From Halomonas denitrificans (lineage in GTDB: Bacteria > Pseudomonadota > Gammaproteobacteria > Xanthomonadales > Wenzhouxiangellaceae): a stretch of 64,000 bases of DNA. Shown here piece after piece: positions 47,519 to 56,195 of the stretch (the first letter of the stretch is position 1; each line of letters opens with the position of its first letter). The notes beneath the pieces are model-generated. The model worked only from the letters and a program-made list of their open reading frames with translations. It was not told the DNA's origin and did no database searches. The DNA lies in NCBI GenBank assembly GCA_019800895.1, contig JAHVKF010000002.1, positions 372,001 to 436,000 on the forward strand, in the 5' to 3' direction. The translations under genes and the position numbers were made by a program.

Positions 47519-50101
47519 TCAGGAATCGGACAGCCTGCGTGCCTTGTCCGTATCGGGATGATCGCCGCCCAATGCCGCTTCGTGGCGGCGCACCAGCCGT
47601 TCGATGGCATCGGGCTCGATTCGCTCGGGCGCGACGTCCTGCAGCGTGGCCAACCGGTGGCGCTCGACAAGCAGCGCGAAGGGATGCTCGCTTCCGAGCT
47701 GTTCGGCCAGCAGCGCCAGCGCCCGGTCGTGCAGTTCGAGGGCTTCTTCCCCGCGGTCGAGGCCGGCCAGCGCCACCGCGAGGTTGTCCATGGTCAGCAG
47801 CGTCAGCGGGTGGCTCTCGCCGAAGGCTGACTGCTTGGTGGCCAGTGTCCGCTCCGCCAGGGCGCGGGCCTCGTCGTGGCGGCCCTGCTGGCTGAGCAGT
47901 TCGGCCAGGTTGTACTCCAGCGTGACGACGTGCTGATGCGATGCCCCCCAGAGCCCCACAGCCTGCCGGTGCGCCTGCCGCATGATGGCCTCCGCGCGCT
48001 CGGATCGATCGGTTGCGTTGAAGACGTTGGCCAGGTTCATCTGCACCACCAGCTTCTGCTCGTCCGGCACGAGATCCGGCTCGGCCTCGATCAGCGCCAG
48101 TGCCTGCTGCAGGATCTCGCCGGACGCATCGACATCCCCGGACTCCCGCTTCAGGGCGGCCAGGTTGATCAGGGTTGCGACGTAGTCTGCCGAACTACGG
48201 CCGAACATCCGTTCCTCGAGCGGGAGCAACGCCTCGAGGACCTCGATCGCACGGTCGGTCCGGTTGATCCGGCCCAGGCTCAGGGCGAGATTGGTCATGG
48301 CGCTGCTGCGGTTGATCGGGCGGGCCAGCGGATAGCGCTCCAACCAGTCCAACGCGCGCTCGGCCGTTTCCGCGGCAGCCTCGTACTGGCCAAGGCCGGC
48401 CTGCAGGTTGGCCCGGGACTGGAGGATCTCGTAGCCGAAATGGTCCTCGGCGGTCTCGGGGTCCGGAATGTCGGTGAAGTGCGTATCCATCAGAACCCGC
48501 GCTTCCTCGTACTCGCTCAGGGCGAATCGATTCGTGACCTGGTACATCCGGGCCCAGCGGATGTCCTGGTGTTCATCGCCGAGCGCGTCCAGGTGTTCGG
48601 TAATGAACGCATCGGCCAGGGCAATGCTGTCTTCGTGGCGGTCTTCGATTTCCAGCGCCCGCATCGACTGCAGGGCCAGTCCGCGCTCGATCGCAGGCAT
48701 CGACAGTCCTGCGTCGGCGATCACCTTCCGAGCGATCTCGATCTGGTCCCGGGCTTGCGCCGGCAGCCGAAGCGTGTTGAAGGACTCGGCCAGGACGCGG
48801 TGGACGACCGCGCGCGCCGCCGCCTGCTCCAGCAACGCCGGACCGACGTCCGCGGCGGCCTGCAGCAGCATCTGCTCGACGGTCATGTCACGCACCCGAC
48901 CGGTGGTCGACGGCGTCGCCAGCACACGCTGCAGGAAACGATTGACGCCGGCCGTGTTCCGCTGCTCGAGCTCTGCCGCCTCGCGCGCCCGGTCGGCCCG
49001 ATAGAACCCGATGCTGGTTGCAACCAGTCCGACCACCAGGACCGCGGCAATGCCGCCCAGCGCGAGCCGGCGAAAGCGCTTGTGGGGCGCTTCGCGAATG
49101 GCCTGCACCTCGGCCAGCACATCGGCTGGACCCGGCCGCTGATCGGGATCGAACGCCATCAAGCGGTCGATCAGTCGCCCGATCCGTCCGCCGGCGTCGC
49201 GGGACACGCGGGCGGGCCGTGGGCGACGGCCCTGTTGATGGAGGCTCCGCAGATCGGCCCATTCCTTGACGTCGAAGGGTGGCGCACCGTCCAGCACGCG
49301 ATACAGCGTGGCCCCGACGGAGTAGAGGTCGGCCCGCTGATCGGGCGCATTGCCGAGCACGACCTCGGGCGCCATGTACAGCGGCGTTCCCGAGGTCAGC
49401 GACGGACCTTCGCCGCCGCTTCGCGCCGCCCGGCTGGCACCGAAGTCCATCAGCACCCAGTCGCCGTCCGCGTCGCGCATCAGGTTCGACGGCTTGATGT
49501 CGCCATGGACCAGGCCGGCGTTGTGGACCGCCTGCACCGCCCGCGCCAGCGATTCGACCAGGTCGAGCACCTCTGCGGGATCGGAGAACAAGGGCTGGAG
49601 CGACGCGTCCTGCGCCGTCGCACCGTCGATCAGGTCGGTCCAGAGCCCGGGCCGTCCCGCGTGGACGGCGGCACCGTGCACGGCCAGCACGTGACGATGG
49701 CGCACCATCGCGAGCTGGCGTGCTTCGTGCAGGAACAGCTGCGACTGGAACGGCCGGGCCTGGTCGGTCTTCAGCAGCTTCAGGGCCACGTCGCGGTCCA
49801 GCGTCCGGTCGTAGGCGCGAAACACTTCGCCGAAGCTGCCCTGGCCCAGCGATTCGAGCGCCTGGAGATGGCCCCACTCGAACAGGACCTCGTCCTTCGA
49901 CGGCCCGAGGGCGCGGTCCCGCTCACCGCCGTGCATCAGGAACAGGCGCTCGATATCGGCGAGGTGCTCGACGAGTTCGGACGCTTCGAGGTCCGCGCCT
50001 GCAGACGACAGCGATTCGTCGAGCGAGCGACTCGACCCGGTCAGCCGCTCCAGGATGCGCCGTGCCCGGCCCTGCGAGCGATCCCGGTCGCGCTCGCTCA
50101 C
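47519..50101 (-). CDS. Serine/threonine protein kinase with transmembrane helix and TPR repeats
   Basis: 860 residues from a GTG. Kinase domain ~78-330: glycine loop LGQGSFGEVF (85-94), VALKLLK, catalytic HGDIKPSNL, DFGAS, and MAPEVVLG. A transmembrane helix (LGGIAAVLVVGLVATSIGFY) follows, then ~480 residues of TPR-like helices (ALDWLERYPLARPINRSSAM, ALALIEAEPDLVP, ERTLATKQSAFGE), probably periplasmic. Its GTG overlaps the stop of the ECF sigma gene (GTGA). By analogy with sigma/kinase pairs such as EcfP/PknT of Vibrio parahaemolyticus, it probably activates the sigma factor by phosphorylation. Confidence 0.92.
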   Translation of the reverse strand: MSERDRDRSQGRARRILERLTGSSRSLDESLSSAGADLEASELVEHLADIERLFLMHGGERDRALGPSKDEVLFEWGHLQALESLGQGSFGEVFRAYDRTLDRDVALKLLKTDQARPFQSQLFLHEARQLAMVRHRHVLAVHGAAVHAGRPGLWTDLIDGATAQDASLQPLFSDPAEVLDLVESLARAVQAVHNAGLVHGDIKPSNLMRDADGDWVLMDFGASRAARSGGEGPSLTSGTPLYMAPEVVLGNAPDQRADLYSVGATLYRVLDGAPPFDVKEWADLRSLHQQGRRPRPARVSRDAGGRIGRLIDRLMAFDPDQRPGPADVLAEVQAIREAPHKRFRRLALGGIAAVLVVGLVATSIGFYRADRAREAAELEQRNTAGVNRFLQRVLATPSTTGRVRDMTVEQMLLQAAADVGPALLEQAAARAVVHRVLAESFNTLRLPAQARDQIEIARKVIADAGLSMPAIERGLALQSMRALEIEDRHEDSIALADAFITEHLDALGDEHQDIRWARMYQVTNRFALSEYEEARVLMDTHFTDIPDPETAEDHFGYEILQSRANLQAGLGQYEAAAETAERALDWLERYPLARPINRSSAMTNLALSLGRINRTDRAIEVLEALLPLEERMFGRSSADYVATLINLAALKRESGDVDASGEILQQALALIEAEPDLVPDEQKLVVQMNLANVFNATDRSERAEAIMRQAHRQAVGLWGASHQHVVTLEYNLAELLSQQGRHDEARALAERTLATKQSAFGESHPLTLLTMDNLAVALAGLDRGEEALELHDRALALLAEQLGSEHPFALLVERHRLATLQDVAPERIEPDAIERLVRRHEAALGGDHPDTDKARRLSDS

Positions 50102-50670
50102 TTCATCGCCTCGGCCAGTTGCACCAGGGAGCGGGACACCAGCATGCGCGCGCTGTTGGCCGACGGCGTATCGGTCGCCATCGCGATCTCGGGAAAGGAA
50201 TAGCCGAATTCGACTCTGAGCATCACGGCCTCGCGTGCCTTGTCCGTCAGGGTCATCAATGCCGCTTCGTAGCGTTCCAGCACATCGACGCCGATCACCT
50301 CGCTGACGATCGACGCCTCGGGGTCGGTCGGCTCGAGCTCGGAATCGGCGAAGCCGTGCGCGTTGCGGCGCGTTACCCGGCGGATTTCCATCCGGATGTT
50401 GTTCAACAGGATCTTGCGCAGGTAGGCCAGGAAGGCCCCTTCGCGGAGGGCGTCGAAGTCGTCGACCTTGTCCAGCGCACTGATCAGCGCGGCCTGGACC
50501 AGGTCCTGGGTCTCGGACAGGTCGCGCGCGTAGTGCGGGAGCCGGCCGTGCGCCCAGCGCGTCAGGATCGGCAGGAAATGGCTGCAGAGCCGCTCGCGCG
50601 CCTGCGCATCACCCTCCGAGACCTGCCGAAGCAGGGATGCCGTCGACTCCAGGGGCTGGCCCATGACCAT
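50098..50670 (-). CDS. ECF sigma factor of the kinase-associated type
   Basis: 190 residues (or 188 from the ATG at 50664). Region 2 reads AHGRLPHYARDLSETQDLVQAALISALDKV; region 4 includes LTDKAREAVMLRVEFGYSFPEIA, then SARMLVSRSLVQLAEA. The HGRLP...DLVQ pattern with a Thr just before QDLVQ is typical of ECF factors encoded with Ser/Thr kinases and lacking an anti-sigma. No anti-sigma gene is adjacent. It is 74 nt downstream of the TonB-receptor gene on the same strand, and its stop overlaps the kinase start. Confidence 0.9.
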   Translation of the reverse strand: MVMGQPLESTASLLRQVSEGDAQARERLCSHFLPILTRWAHGRLPHYARDLSETQDLVQAALISALDKVDDFDALREGAFLAYLRKILLNNIRMEIRRVTRRNAHGFADSELEPTDPEASIVSEVIGVDVLERYEAALMTLTDKAREAVMLRVEFGYSFPEIAMATDTPSANSARMLVSRSLVQLAEAMK

Positions 50671-50744
50671 CCGTCCGCGCGAAACGCCAGGAGCCGAGTA
50701 TAGAGGTCGGCCGAAACCGGGGCAAAGCCCGCCCCGGCGGGCGA

Positions 50745-53318
50745 TCAGAAGCGCTGCGTGTAGCGCAGGTAGCCCAGCCGACCGTAGCCATCGTAGAGGG
50801 CAAAGTTGAAGCCACCCGGCTCGCCGCGGTCGAGCACCGGGTCGCGATCGGCCAGGTTGTCGACGCCGACCGCGACGTCTGCATTCCATGGTGCCGACCA
50901 GCGCAGCTGGACGTCATGCGTCGTCCAGCTCGGCAGCGGGCCGGAACCATCGAGGGCGTCGTCCTGGTCAGCGATGTGGTTGACGATCCAGGTCAGCGCG
51001 AAGTCATGCCAATCCAGGACCGTCCGCCATTGGCCGCGCCAGTCGGGACGTCCATTGTCATCGGCGAGGTTCGTCCCCCCATCCACGCGATATCGATCGA
51101 CCCAGGTGGCATCGATCGTGCTGTTCAGCCCGAATTCGCCGAATCGCCAACGACCGGACAGGCGAACGTCGATGCCGCGGGTCTCGATCCGCCCGATCGA
51201 CGCGAAACCGGTCTGGATATACAGGATCCGACCCTCGGCGTCACGGGCCACGCCGAGTCCGCCAGTTTCATCGGGCGGCAGATCGACGGGGTCCAGTTGC
51301 CGAAGTCCGCCCGGACAGTTGTTCGAAATGCCCTCGACACAATTCGCGATCTGTTGCGCCCCGATCAGCGTCGTGCGCTCCTTTATCCGCAGATCGAAAG
51401 CATTGAGCATGACTTCGATCGACTCGACCGGGGCGTAGCGGAACCCGAGATCGACCTGATCCGCGACTTCGGGGTCCAGCGCGGGATTGCGCACTCGATA
51501 GAGCGGAAAGGCGGGCCGTCCGCCTGGAAAGGTGCCGAAGCACCCCGGCGGCCCGCTCGGATCGATGCACCGCGGGTCGATGAAACCGGACGTGAAGGCG
51601 GGAACCGACGAGTCCGGCTGCCGTAAAGGCTCGGCGCTCAGGCTGCGGCTCCAGCCTGCGTGAAGGTGGAGCCGATCGAGGGGATGCCAGTGCAGCGCCA
51701 ACCGTCCAGACGCACCTGCGACGGCGAAGTCGTAGTCGTCCCAGCGCACCGCCGCAATCGCGTCGAGCCGCCCGGTGATCGGCAACGCGAGTTCACCGAA
51801 CGCCGCCCATAGCTCGCGGTTTCCGCTCCCGCCAACGACGCGGGATCCGGTGACCCGCTCCGCGGCGCGCAACGCGTCCGGTCGGTCCTCGAACGTCTCG
51901 TCGCGAAGCTCGACGCCGAGCAGCAGGCGAGCCGATCCACCGGGGAGGTCGAAGATATCGGTGGCCACTATGCCCCGCAACGAACGAAGAAGGAAGTTCG
52001 CGTCGCGCGAGCCGGTCGTCTCGAAAGCCTCAAGCACGTCCGAGGGCGAGCCGAACGGATCGTAGAGGTTGTAGGCGCCGGAGTCGATCGCCGGCTGCGC
52101 GAGCTGCGGGAGCACGAAGTTGTCGATGATTTCGTCATGTTGAATTTCGGCGCGCTGCGCGGCCAGCGAGACATCGAAGCGTCCGATGCGACCCTGTAGA
52201 TCGAGCGCCACGTTGTAGCTGACCGCTTCGGTATCGCTCCGAAGCGGACCGTTGGCCGCGAATCGATGGACGTTGAGCAGCAGGTCGTCGCGAACGCCTG
52301 AATAGTTTTCCCAGAGCGGGTTCAGCCCTCCTTCGGACGGCGGAGTTGCCGGATGATTCGGTGTGCCGGGCTCCAGCCGGATCGTGCCGAAGCCGCCGAC
52401 CAACCAGGGCACCGATGCGACCGGCGCGCCGGGCCGAAACGTCATCGATCGACCCACACGGGCATCGACGCTCAGAGACCAGTCTTCGTCGATTCGATAA
52501 CGAGCATTCGCGAACAGTGATTCGTTCCGGGTGGAGACTTCTTCGGCGGACAGCAGGGCCGCATCGTATCGGCAAAGATCATCGTCGATCGTAAAGCCCG
52601 GACCCCGGCAGCCTGCTAGGTTGGCGGCACCGTCGTCCAGGAAGGAGAAGCCCGACGTGAGGAAGTTGTTGGCGAAGACCGAAGAATCATCCCGCGACCA
52701 GCGCCGATTGCGCGCGAACACGATGTCGCGCTCGTCATAGCTGGCCCCGACCACGATCGAGCCCCGCTCGTCGCCGATTCCCGCCAGCACCGAGGCGCCC
52801 TCGACCTCCCCGCCGGCCCGCTCGGTCCACGAGGTTCCGACGCTGGCCTCCACGCCGCGGAAGTCGTCCCGCGTGATGATGTTGATCACCCCGCCGATTG
52901 CGTTCATTCCGTGGATCGCACCGGCACCCGACGGCAGGATCTCGATCCGCTCGACCATGGCCAATGGAATGAAATTCAGGTTGCTGCCGGTTGCGGTCGC
53001 GGGATCGATGGCTTCGCGACGGCCGTTCACCAGGACCAGCGTGCGCTCCGTATCCAGCCCGCGCAGGTTCGCGCCCGCGTAGGCCTGGGAGTCGAAGCCG
53101 GGTCCCGGCCTCGGCGAGCCCGCGCTGTTCAACGGCAGGTCGCGAAGCACCTCGGCCAGCGAGTACTTGCCCGAGCGCTCGATCATCTCGCGGTCGATGA
53201 TCTGCAGCGTGGTCGTCGCGGCCGGGCTGTCGAGGCGCGACGCGGTGTCGGCGGCGTGGACGGGCAAGAGAACGAGGGCAGCAAGACCGGCTGCCGCGAG
53301 ATTGCAGAATTGTTTCAT
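50745..53318 (-). CDS. TonB-dependent outer-membrane receptor
   Basis: 857 residues with a signal peptide (LAAAGLAALVLLPVHA). The plug domain is clear: TLQIIDREMIERSGKYSLAEVLRDLP, LRGLDTERTLVLVNGRR, VERIEILPSGAGAIHGMNAIGGVINIITR. The barrel ends in an aromatic residue (LGYLRYTQRF) as usual. It would take up a large ligand across the outer membrane using TonB energy. The ligand is unknown, and no siderophore genes are nearby. A good promoter lies 67 nt upstream, and the sigma/kinase pair follows. Confidence 0.94.
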   Translation of the reverse strand: MKQFCNLAAAGLAALVLLPVHAADTASRLDSPAATTTLQIIDREMIERSGKYSLAEVLRDLPLNSAGSPRPGPGFDSQAYAGANLRGLDTERTLVLVNGRREAIDPATATGSNLNFIPLAMVERIEILPSGAGAIHGMNAIGGVINIITRDDFRGVEASVGTSWTERAGGEVEGASVLAGIGDERGSIVVGASYDERDIVFARNRRWSRDDSSVFANNFLTSGFSFLDDGAANLAGCRGPGFTIDDDLCRYDAALLSAEEVSTRNESLFANARYRIDEDWSLSVDARVGRSMTFRPGAPVASVPWLVGGFGTIRLEPGTPNHPATPPSEGGLNPLWENYSGVRDDLLLNVHRFAANGPLRSDTEAVSYNVALDLQGRIGRFDVSLAAQRAEIQHDEIIDNFVLPQLAQPAIDSGAYNLYDPFGSPSDVLEAFETTGSRDANFLLRSLRGIVATDIFDLPGGSARLLLGVELRDETFEDRPDALRAAERVTGSRVVGGSGNRELWAAFGELALPITGRLDAIAAVRWDDYDFAVAGASGRLALHWHPLDRLHLHAGWSRSLSAEPLRQPDSSVPAFTSGFIDPRCIDPSGPPGCFGTFPGGRPAFPLYRVRNPALDPEVADQVDLGFRYAPVESIEVMLNAFDLRIKERTTLIGAQQIANCVEGISNNCPGGLRQLDPVDLPPDETGGLGVARDAEGRILYIQTGFASIGRIETRGIDVRLSGRWRFGEFGLNSTIDATWVDRYRVDGGTNLADDNGRPDWRGQWRTVLDWHDFALTWIVNHIADQDDALDGSGPLPSWTTHDVQLRWSAPWNADVAVGVDNLADRDPVLDRGEPGGFNFALYDGYGRLGYLRYTQRF

Positions 53319-53384
53319 TCGAACGATGCTCCCCGGATTCGATTCGAAACGGGAGCGCCCCGCGACCCGGCCAACGCGATTTCG

Positions 53385-53413
53385 AGCCTACCCGACAGAA
53401 CCCTGCTTGCCAA
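53385..53413 (-). promoter_or_regulatory. Sigma-70 promoter of the TonB-receptor gene
   Basis: On the minus strand TTGGCA (53413-53408), a 17-nt spacer, then TAGGCT (53390-53385). It is the best -35/-10 pair I found in the window. The receptor start is 67 nt downstream. Confidence 0.6.
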
Positions 53414-53477
53414 GCGCGAACGAGGGTCCGCAAGGCCCCGATCCGCTTCATCACGGACCATCTGCGACACTCGGGAA

Positions 53478-54269
53478 ATGGAACTCTGGATTGCAGCCAG
53501 CGCCTGCGCGCTGACGATGTTCGCCCTCTGGCTCTGGCAGCGCGGATCGGGGCGCGCCGACTGGGTCGACGTGGCCTGGGCGGCGCTGATCGGTGTGCAG
53601 GTGCTGTTCTTCGCGATCGTCGGCGACGGGTCCGTGGAAAAGCGGATCCTCGTGGTGCTGATCGCCTGCAGCTGGTCGTTCCGGCTGACGTACCACCTGT
53701 CGGTGCGGCTGGCCGGGCACGACGAGGAGGACGGCCGCTATCAGTCGATGCGAGAGGCGTTCAACGAAAAGGCGAATTTCGGCTTCCTGCTGTTCTACGC
53801 CGCCCAGGCGCTGGTGGCCTGGCTGTTCGCCCTGCCGGGCTGGGTGGTGGCCAACGATCCGGCGAGCGACTGGACGGTCCTGGTGTTCGCCGGAATCGCG
53901 TTCTGGGTCGTGTCGCTGGTCGGCGAATCGATCGCCGATCGTCAGCTCGCCGCCTTCAAGGCCGACCCGGACAACAAGGGCGAGGTCTGCGACGTCGGCT
54001 TGTGGAAGTACTCGCGCCACCCGAACTACTTCTTCGAGTGGCTGCACTGGTTCGCCTACCCGCTGATCGCCTGGGGCGCGCCGAACCACTGGGTCGCCTG
54101 GCTGGGTCCGATCGTGATGCTGCTGTTCCTGTACCGTGTCAGCGGCATCCCCTACACCGAGAAGCAGTCGATCAAGTCCAGGGGCGACGCCTATCGCGAG
54201 TACCAGGAGCGTGTCTCGGCCTTCTTTCCCTGGCCGCCGAAGTCGTCCGACACGACCTCGTCGAACTGA
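53478..54269 (+). CDS. DUF1295 membrane protein (steroid 5-alpha-reductase-like fold)
   Basis: 263 residues with about six hydrophobic helices. The C-terminal part has GLWKYSRHPNYFFEWLHWF and the late YTEKQSIKSRGDAYREYQ, diagnostic of DUF1295 and related 3-oxo-5-alpha-steroid 4-dehydrogenase/ICMT-like proteins, which bind NADPH or SAM. The bacterial substrate is not known; relatives occur in lipid metabolism loci. It starts at ATG 53478 and is convergent with the peptide-ligase operon, 12 nt from its end. Confidence 0.9.
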   Translation: MELWIAASACALTMFALWLWQRGSGRADWVDVAWAALIGVQVLFFAIVGDGSVEKRILVVLIACSWSFRLTYHLSVRLAGHDEEDGRYQSMREAFNEKANFGFLLFYAAQALVAWLFALPGWVVANDPASDWTVLVFAGIAFWVVSLVGESIADRQLAAFKADPDNKGEVCDVGLWKYSRHPNYFFEWLHWFAYPLIAWGAPNHWVAWLGPIVMLLFLYRVSGIPYTEKQSIKSRGDAYREYQERVSAFFPWPPKSSDTTSSN

Positions 54270-54281
54270 ATTTCCCTCGGG

Positions 54282-54986
54282 TCAGCGCTCACCCACGACC
54301 CGCTGGACGGCCCGCACCAGGGATTCGCGCACCTGCACCGCGTCCGGCCCGGACGCGAAGCGCTGATTGAGTTCGATCTCCAGCGTGGTCAGGCGACCGT
54401 CGTCGAACCGCTTGCGGTGCCAGGAGCCGAGTCCGTCGCTGGTGCCCTTGTACGGGCGGTTGCGGTGCACCGCCAGCTCGGGCAGTTCGGCCCGGATCGC
54501 CTTCTGGAGCCGCTTGCAGAATGCATCTTCCTTCAGCCGCGACGGATCGTGCAGCAGGCCGATGTCGGTCGGCCGCGTCGTGCCGTCGAGAACCGGCGTG
54601 AAACTGTGACAGGCCAGGTGGATGACCCGCCCGGGCGCGTTGCACACGAACTCCGCGTAGGCCGCCCAGTGCGGCCGCCAGATCGATTCGGTCAATTCGG
54701 CGCGCTCGTCAGGGCTCAGCCCTCGCGAGAACTCGGAGAAGCGCCGCGGGTGGTGTTCCGATCGGTTCAGGTCGACCAGCAGGCGCGACCACTTCCCCTT
54801 CATCAGGGGGGCTGCCAGCCGTCCGGCCAGGGCGCGCGCCAGCGCCAGGCTGCCCGGGTCCCAGGCCCGGTGCGTGTCCAGCACGTCGAGGTCCTCGTCG
54901 AACAGGCCAAGCCAGCGCGACGGAATCGCGTTGGACGCGTGCTCGGCGGTGATCAGGAGCGAAACGGGCGGTTCTCGGCCAGGCAT
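54282..54986 (-). CDS. N-formylglutamate amidohydrolase-family protein
   Basis: 234 residues from ATG 54986 (GGGAG eight nt upstream). Family motifs: LLITAEHASNAIP, LLVDLNRSEHHPRRFS, VIHLACHSFTPVLDG, DIGLLHDPSR and IELNQRF, which hold the zinc His/Glu residues. HutG-type enzymes release formate or an acyl group from N-acylglutamate; several family members act on N-capped peptides. It is last in a five-gene operon and overlaps the GCS2 gene by 34 nt. A role in removing an N-cap or hydrolysing an amide from the operon's product is plausible. Confidence 0.88.
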   Translation of the reverse strand: MPGREPPVSLLITAEHASNAIPSRWLGLFDEDLDVLDTHRAWDPGSLALARALAGRLAAPLMKGKWSRLLVDLNRSEHHPRRFSEFSRGLSPDERAELTESIWRPHWAAYAEFVCNAPGRVIHLACHSFTPVLDGTTRPTDIGLLHDPSRLKEDAFCKRLQKAIRAELPELAVHRNRPYKGTSDGLGSWHRKRFDDGRLTTLEIELNQRFASGPDAVQVRESLVRAVQRVVGER

Positions 54987-56194
54987 GCACACAGCTCCCG
55001 ACAGCATTCGACGAGCGCATCTTCGCTCGGGCGCTCGCCGAGCCGGCGGACCAGGCGCGCGGCCAGCGGACCGTGCTCGAGCAGACCCGCCACGTGACCG
55101 GACGGGTCGGCGCCCAGCCAGCCGCGATCCAGTAGCGTCGACAGGGTGGCACCGACCGACGTGCCCGGATCGACGCCGAACAGCGCCGCGATGCCCGCAT
55201 CGTCGATCGAGGCCACCGCGCCGCGCTCGGCGACCGCGAACAGCTGATCGGCGAGCGCCGCGGTGGCGACTTCCTGCTGGGTCGCGAAGTCCACGGCGCC
55301 GTCGTACAGCGTGCGGACCAGCGCGACGACGCCCTCGGCGATCGCCAGGTCGACGGTCGGGCATTCCTGCAGGTCGATGATGCGGATCTCGATGGTCTGG
55401 CGCTCGAAGCGCGCGATCGCGCCCCGGGAGTTCAACCAGTCGTCGTTCAGCACGCCGTCGGGATCCTTCGGCTTCACCGCGTCGTACATCGGCTGGAGGA
55501 CGGTCGCGTGGTAGTCGTCGATCGAGGTCACCGCCTCGGGCACCACGAGGCCCGAGATCTCCGGCACCGCCTTCTGGTTGTCGCGGTAATAGCGCAGCCG
55601 GTTGTCCAGCCAGCCGCCGTAGCGGCCGTCGAGGTAGGGCGACGCCGCCGACAGCGCCGGGATCAGCGGCAGGACCACGCGGATCGCCGCGTGCAGGCGG
55701 GTGAACTCCTCGTCGTTCGCGAACGGCAGGTTGATGTGCATCGACTGCAGGTTCGACCAGCCGTGCCCCCGGCAGTCGAAGATCCGGTTGTAGGCGGCGT
55801 AGATCTCGTTCTGCCCGAACGGCCACAACGAGGTCTCGCGGTCCGGGTCGAAGAGCGGGTGCGCCGCGCCCGGAAGCAGGCAGGCGCCGTGCGCTTCGAG
55901 CATGCGGTTGATCTGCACCAGGTCGCGGTGGAAGCGCTCGCCCAGGCCGTCCAGCGTGGCCGCCGGGCCGTTGGTCTTCAGCTCGACCACGTGCCGGACC
56001 AGCTCGTTCGACCACGCGATGTCGCCGTGGCCGACCTCGTTGACGACCTCGCCGGCCTCGTCGTGCAGCAGCTCGTCGGCGATCGGCCGCACGCGCATCG
56101 TCTCGCGGTCGACGATCATGTACTCGAGTTCGATGCCGTAACCGTCGAAGGCGTGCAGGAACTCGATCGGGTACGGGGGATCCAGGGTCGGCAT
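54953..56194 (-). CDS. Glutamate-cysteine ligase family (GCS2/YbdK-type) carboxylate-amine ligase
   Basis: 413 residues. The glutamine-synthetase-fold core is visible: AFDGYGIELEYMIVD (paired Glu for metal), VELKTNGPA, GAAHPLFDP, MHINLPFAND, ERQTIEIRIIDLQECPTVD. This GCS2 subgroup is found with RimK-like ATP-grasp genes and is predicted to make a gamma-glutamyl-type amide, though the substrates are unknown. Its ATG lies 1 nt after the RimK stop. True gamma-glutamylcysteine synthesis is possible but not shown. Confidence 0.85.
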   Translation of the reverse strand: MPTLDPPYPIEFLHAFDGYGIELEYMIVDRETMRVRPIADELLHDEAGEVVNEVGHGDIAWSNELVRHVVELKTNGPAATLDGLGERFHRDLVQINRMLEAHGACLLPGAAHPLFDPDRETSLWPFGQNEIYAAYNRIFDCRGHGWSNLQSMHINLPFANDEEFTRLHAAIRVVLPLIPALSAASPYLDGRYGGWLDNRLRYYRDNQKAVPEISGLVVPEAVTSIDDYHATVLQPMYDAVKPKDPDGVLNDDWLNSRGAIARFERQTIEIRIIDLQECPTVDLAIAEGVVALVRTLYDGAVDFATQQEVATAALADQLFAVAERGAVASIDDAGIAALFGVDPGTSVGATLSTLLDRGWLGADPSGHVAGLLEHGPLAARLVRRLGERPSEDALVECCRELCACLAENRPFRS

Positions 56195-56195
56195 G

